Shown piece after piece: positions 61,619-64,000 of a DNA stretch of 64,000 nt. The stretch is from positions 1 to 64,000 of the forward strand of contig NZ_JAQPCG010000007.1 in the NCBI RefSeq assembly GCF_028464145.1, written 5' to 3'. This stretch comes from Maribacter sp. PR1. GTDB taxonomy: Bacteria > Bacteroidota > Bacteroidia > Flavobacteriales > Flavobacteriaceae. Each line of letters opens with the position of its first letter. Position 1 is the first letter of the stretch. The position numbers and the translations under genes were made by a program. Below the pieces are notes generated by a model that saw nothing but the letters and a program-made list of their open reading frames with translations, did no database searches and had not been told where the DNA came from.

Positions 61619-62812
61619 TTATATACGGTCTTTTAACCACTCCATTTCTCTAATAATAGAGCTTGATAAATCTTGTTTTAATCCCTCCGGTAGCACATCC
61701 CAAGTATACGTTTCAATTTCCAAATGCTCGGATATGGGTTTATTCTTAAGATAGGCCAAGGTTTTTATTATTTGGTCCTGGGTCGAAAATAAGGCTCCAA
61801 ATTTCTCTAAAAATATAGGAACATGAAAATGAGCCCTTAATTCCTTCGCGTCTTGCTTCTTCTCCAGAATAATGGGCAAGTCATTGTAGGTTGTAACGCT
61901 TTCACCAATTTTCTCCGTTACTTGATGTAAGTACGTGGGTTCATTGAATTTTTCTAATAAACTCCATATTTCATCATTCCTACCTTTATCAAAAATAATC
62001 TTTAGCGCTGCACTTACCTGAATTTTTCCTACCAAAATACCGGCTGAATCTAACCTTTTAAAAGTTTCAATTGGCTCTTCATAAGCTAAGGAGAAATGGC
62101 AAATATCATAGCATATTGTTATATAACGCTTAATCAGTTTTTCAAATTCGAACGAATCCAAATCAAATTCCTTAAACAATATTTCTTTTGCTGTGGGAAG
62201 TAGATATTCCGAATAAAAAGATAAAACCTCATCCGTATTTTCCAAAAATCCGTCTGGTTCTGGCTCGATATCCAAATGCAAATATTTTCCGGTTGTCTGC
62301 TCGATTTCATATAATTGCTTGGCCACCACGACCATATGCTCAGCTCCCTTTTTTAATGCCGTGCTCTTTTCATCTTCCGTTTTGAACCAGTGCTTATAAC
62401 TGATCGGGGAAGTAGATATGCCACCATGGAGACCTTCAGGAATTAATAGGGCCAATTGATTAAAAAGTCTTTGGGTATAATCAAGTCTTTCTTTGGTTGT
62501 CCAATCTGGTGTGTGCACATTTTCCTTTACACGCTCATTATGAAAATTACCATACGGAAAGCCGTTCATGGTAAAAACATAAACATCATTTAACTCTAAC
62601 CATTGCTTAAAATCGGACATTGCATCCCCTCGATTTAGCTCTTCACTAGCTTTATTCGAAAGTCTTAGGCCTAAACCGAACGGCTGGTTAGGTGCAACCC
62701 TTTTTTTTATACCGGGAACATGTTTCTTTATACTATTAAAAGTACTGTTCCAATCCTGTCCAGGATGTATGTTGGTACAATAAGAAAGATGGAATTTATT
62801 TTTTAAGAACAT
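61619..62812 (-). CDS. eboE: Metabolite traffic protein EboE
   Basis: Encodes 397 residues of a xylose-isomerase-like TIM barrel. Family features include the N-terminal KFHLSYCTNIHPGQDWNSTF, FTMNGFPYGNFHNERVKENV, HGGISTSPISYKHW and LDIEPEPDGFLEN (acidic pair likely to bind metal). EboE belongs to the ebo set known from cyanobacteria, where it is needed for export of the scytonemin monomer precursor to the periplasm, and from eustigmatophyte plastids, which seem to have acquired it from bacteria. It sits 5 bp after eboD and one base before the phosphodiesterase gene. The natural product it handles here is unknown. Confidence 0.88.
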   Translation of the reverse strand: MFLKNKFHLSYCTNIHPGQDWNSTFNSIKKHVPGIKKRVAPNQPFGLGLRLSNKASEELNRGDAMSDFKQWLELNDVYVFTMNGFPYGNFHNERVKENVHTPDWTTKERLDYTQRLFNQLALLIPEGLHGGISTSPISYKHWFKTEDEKSTALKKGAEHMVVVAKQLYEIEQTTGKYLHLDIEPEPDGFLENTDEVLSFYSEYLLPTAKEILFKEFDLDSFEFEKLIKRYITICYDICHFSLAYEEPIETFKRLDSAGILVGKIQVSAALKIIFDKGRNDEIWSLLEKFNEPTYLHQVTEKIGESVTTYNDLPIILEKKQDAKELRAHFHVPIFLEKFGALFSTQDQIIKTLAYLKNKPISEHLEIETYTWDVLPEGLKQDLSSSIIREMEWLKDRI

Positions 62813-62817
62813 TATAT

Positions 62818-63978
62818 CTACTTAATTGCCATTTGATGATTCAGCTTTTCAATGGCTTGTTTCATGATTTTTATATCTATTTCATGTACATCATGTTTCT
62901 TTCCCAATCCAGAAATTAAAGTTATCGTAAGTTGTCCTCCCAAATGCTCCCTGAACTCCTCGATTCCTGCTAACAACTGTTCCACTTCCATATCTGAATT
63001 TAGGGGTAGGGATAAATCAAACCCAATAGTTCTCATGACATCCACAATAGTGGTCAGTTCTTCTTTTGTAATAAGGCCAATGAGTTGGGCATAGGTAACA
63101 TCTAATGCAATACCCTTAGCAACTGCTTCCCCATGTCTTAAATTATAATTGGTCATAAATTCCAATTTATGAGCAGCCCAATGTCCAAAATCTAAAGGTC
63201 GGGAGGAGCCCGACTCAAAAGGGTCTCCACCCTGTGAAATGTGGTGCATATGCATTTCTGCGCATTTATAAATGACATATTGCATAGCCTCCAATTGCCT
63301 TTCTTTTAAAGCTTCGGCATTTTTAGCAATATATTCAAAGAAATCCTTATCTTTTATTAAAGCCACTTTTATGGCTTCTGCAATACCTGCTATCCAATCC
63401 CTTTGCTCAAGGGTGTCCAAGAAATCAGAATCATTGATAATCGCATAGGGTGGAGCAAAAGTTCCCAGGAAGTTTTTCTTATTAAAGATATTTACACTGT
63501 TCTTAACTCCTACGGCAGAATCGTTCTGAGACAATACTGTCGTTGGGATTCTAATCAATTTTACGCCTCTATGTGCTATAGCCGCTGCATAGCCCACCAT
63601 ATCGATTACCGCACCTCCGCCAATAACCACAACAAAGGAGTGCCTACAAATGGCATTCTCATTGATACCTTTTAGAACCAAATCAATATATGCTGCATGA
63701 TTTTTAGATTGTTCTCCACCGTCAATTATCAAGGATTGTGTAAAATTCAAATGATTCGAATGCAATCCACAGAAAGAACTAATCTTACTCAACAATTGAG
63801 GGTGATTTTCGGCCACTCCCTTGTCGACCACGAAGAACAATTTAACAGCTTCATAATCTTTGTAATCCTCGATGATATCCAAAAACAAGGTATTTCCTTT
63901 ATGAAACAAATCCTTTGTAAAATGGAGTTGATAATCATACTGTACCGAAAAGGACTGTTTAATAGGTTTTAATTCCAT
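62818..63978 (-). CDS. eboD: 3-dehydroquinate synthase-like protein EboD
   Basis: Encodes 386 residues from the ATG at 63978; a TTG at 63996 is less likely. NAD-binding and sugar-phosphate motifs are VVVIGGGAVIDMVGYAAAIA, RIPTTVLSQNDSAVGVKNSV, and the metal-ligand segments GIAEAIKVALIKD (Glu), DFGHWAAHKLE (His) and NLRHGEAVAKG (His). All three ligands are kept, so it is likely a true synthase-type enzyme. Placement with eboE identifies it as EboD of the ebo operon rather than the shikimate-pathway AroB. The further ebo genes (eboA, eboB, eboC) would lie to the right, beyond the window. Confidence 0.86.
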   Translation of the reverse strand: MELKPIKQSFSVQYDYQLHFTKDLFHKGNTLFLDIIEDYKDYEAVKLFFVVDKGVAENHPQLLSKISSFCGLHSNHLNFTQSLIIDGGEQSKNHAAYIDLVLKGINENAICRHSFVVVIGGGAVIDMVGYAAAIAHRGVKLIRIPTTVLSQNDSAVGVKNSVNIFNKKNFLGTFAPPYAIINDSDFLDTLEQRDWIAGIAEAIKVALIKDKDFFEYIAKNAEALKERQLEAMQYVIYKCAEMHMHHISQGGDPFESGSSRPLDFGHWAAHKLEFMTNYNLRHGEAVAKGIALDVTYAQLIGLITKEELTTIVDVMRTIGFDLSLPLNSDMEVEQLLAGIEEFREHLGGQLTITLISGLGKKHDVHEIDIKIMKQAIEKLNHQMAIK

Positions 63979-64000
63979 ATAACTAGGTAACTGCAAAAAT

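Noticed and set aside
1-64000. CRISPR arrays, rRNA genes, prophage structural genes
   Set aside because: No regularly spaced short repeats, rRNA sequence or capsid/tail genes were recognised.

Overview
The window looks like chromosome from a marine-type Flavobacteriaceae (phylum Bacteroidota). Reasons: many promoters of the Bacteroidota form TAnnTTTG, AT-rich genes, TTG starts, a CTnDOT-like integrase, BfmA-type mobilization genes, a zinc-module-less DnaX, and typical flavobacterial families (DUF2914, DUF3822, DUF4126). Genus cannot be assigned from the sequence alone.

Region 1 (1 to about 22,430) is a composite genomic island ending at a tRNA-Pro gene. From left to right it holds hairpin-rich cassette-type repeats; a lipoprotein plus MarC pair bounded by those repeats; a GH5-like glycosidase; a mobilization block (relaxase-like protein, BfmA-like protein, small ICE proteins, SSB); a gene-poor stretch with a decayed serine recombinase; a complete AraC/RND-efflux/TolC/TetR cluster flanked by 150-bp direct repeats; a WYL-regulator remnant; a HEPN protein divergent from an XRE regulator; an AT-rich HEPN-like protein; a DUF2971 gene behind a second near-identical 181-bp repeat; an arr (rifampin ADP-ribosyltransferase) remnant; and a tyrosine integrase next to tRNA-Pro. 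The left end of the island is not visible.

Region 2 (about 22,430 to 64,000) is core genome. It holds tRNA-Pro and tRNA-Ser, a TonB-plug/macroglobulin-like protein, a PgpH-like HD phosphodiesterase, thiolase, an NlpC/P60 protein that lacks its catalytic Cys, a TPR protein, gyrA, clpC and nnrDE. The threonine operon thrA-thrB-thrC follows, then pepP-like aminopeptidase, gcvT-glsA-epimerase-PCD, yebC, and a Kdo-related block (kdsB, HAD phosphatase, KdnB-like dehydrogenase, acyltransferase). Next come a RecD-like helicase, a lipo/membrane protein-DUF3822-rsmD group, DUF2914, RNase P RNA and dnaX. At the right edge lies the 3' half of an ebo metabolite-traffic operon (eboD, eboE, phosphodiesterase, TMEM220-like).

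The observations most worth following are the integron-like cassette repeats, the direct-repeat-flanked efflux module, the Cys-less NlpC protein, the Kdo8N-type gene neighbourhood and the ebo operon with its unusual phosphodiesterase.
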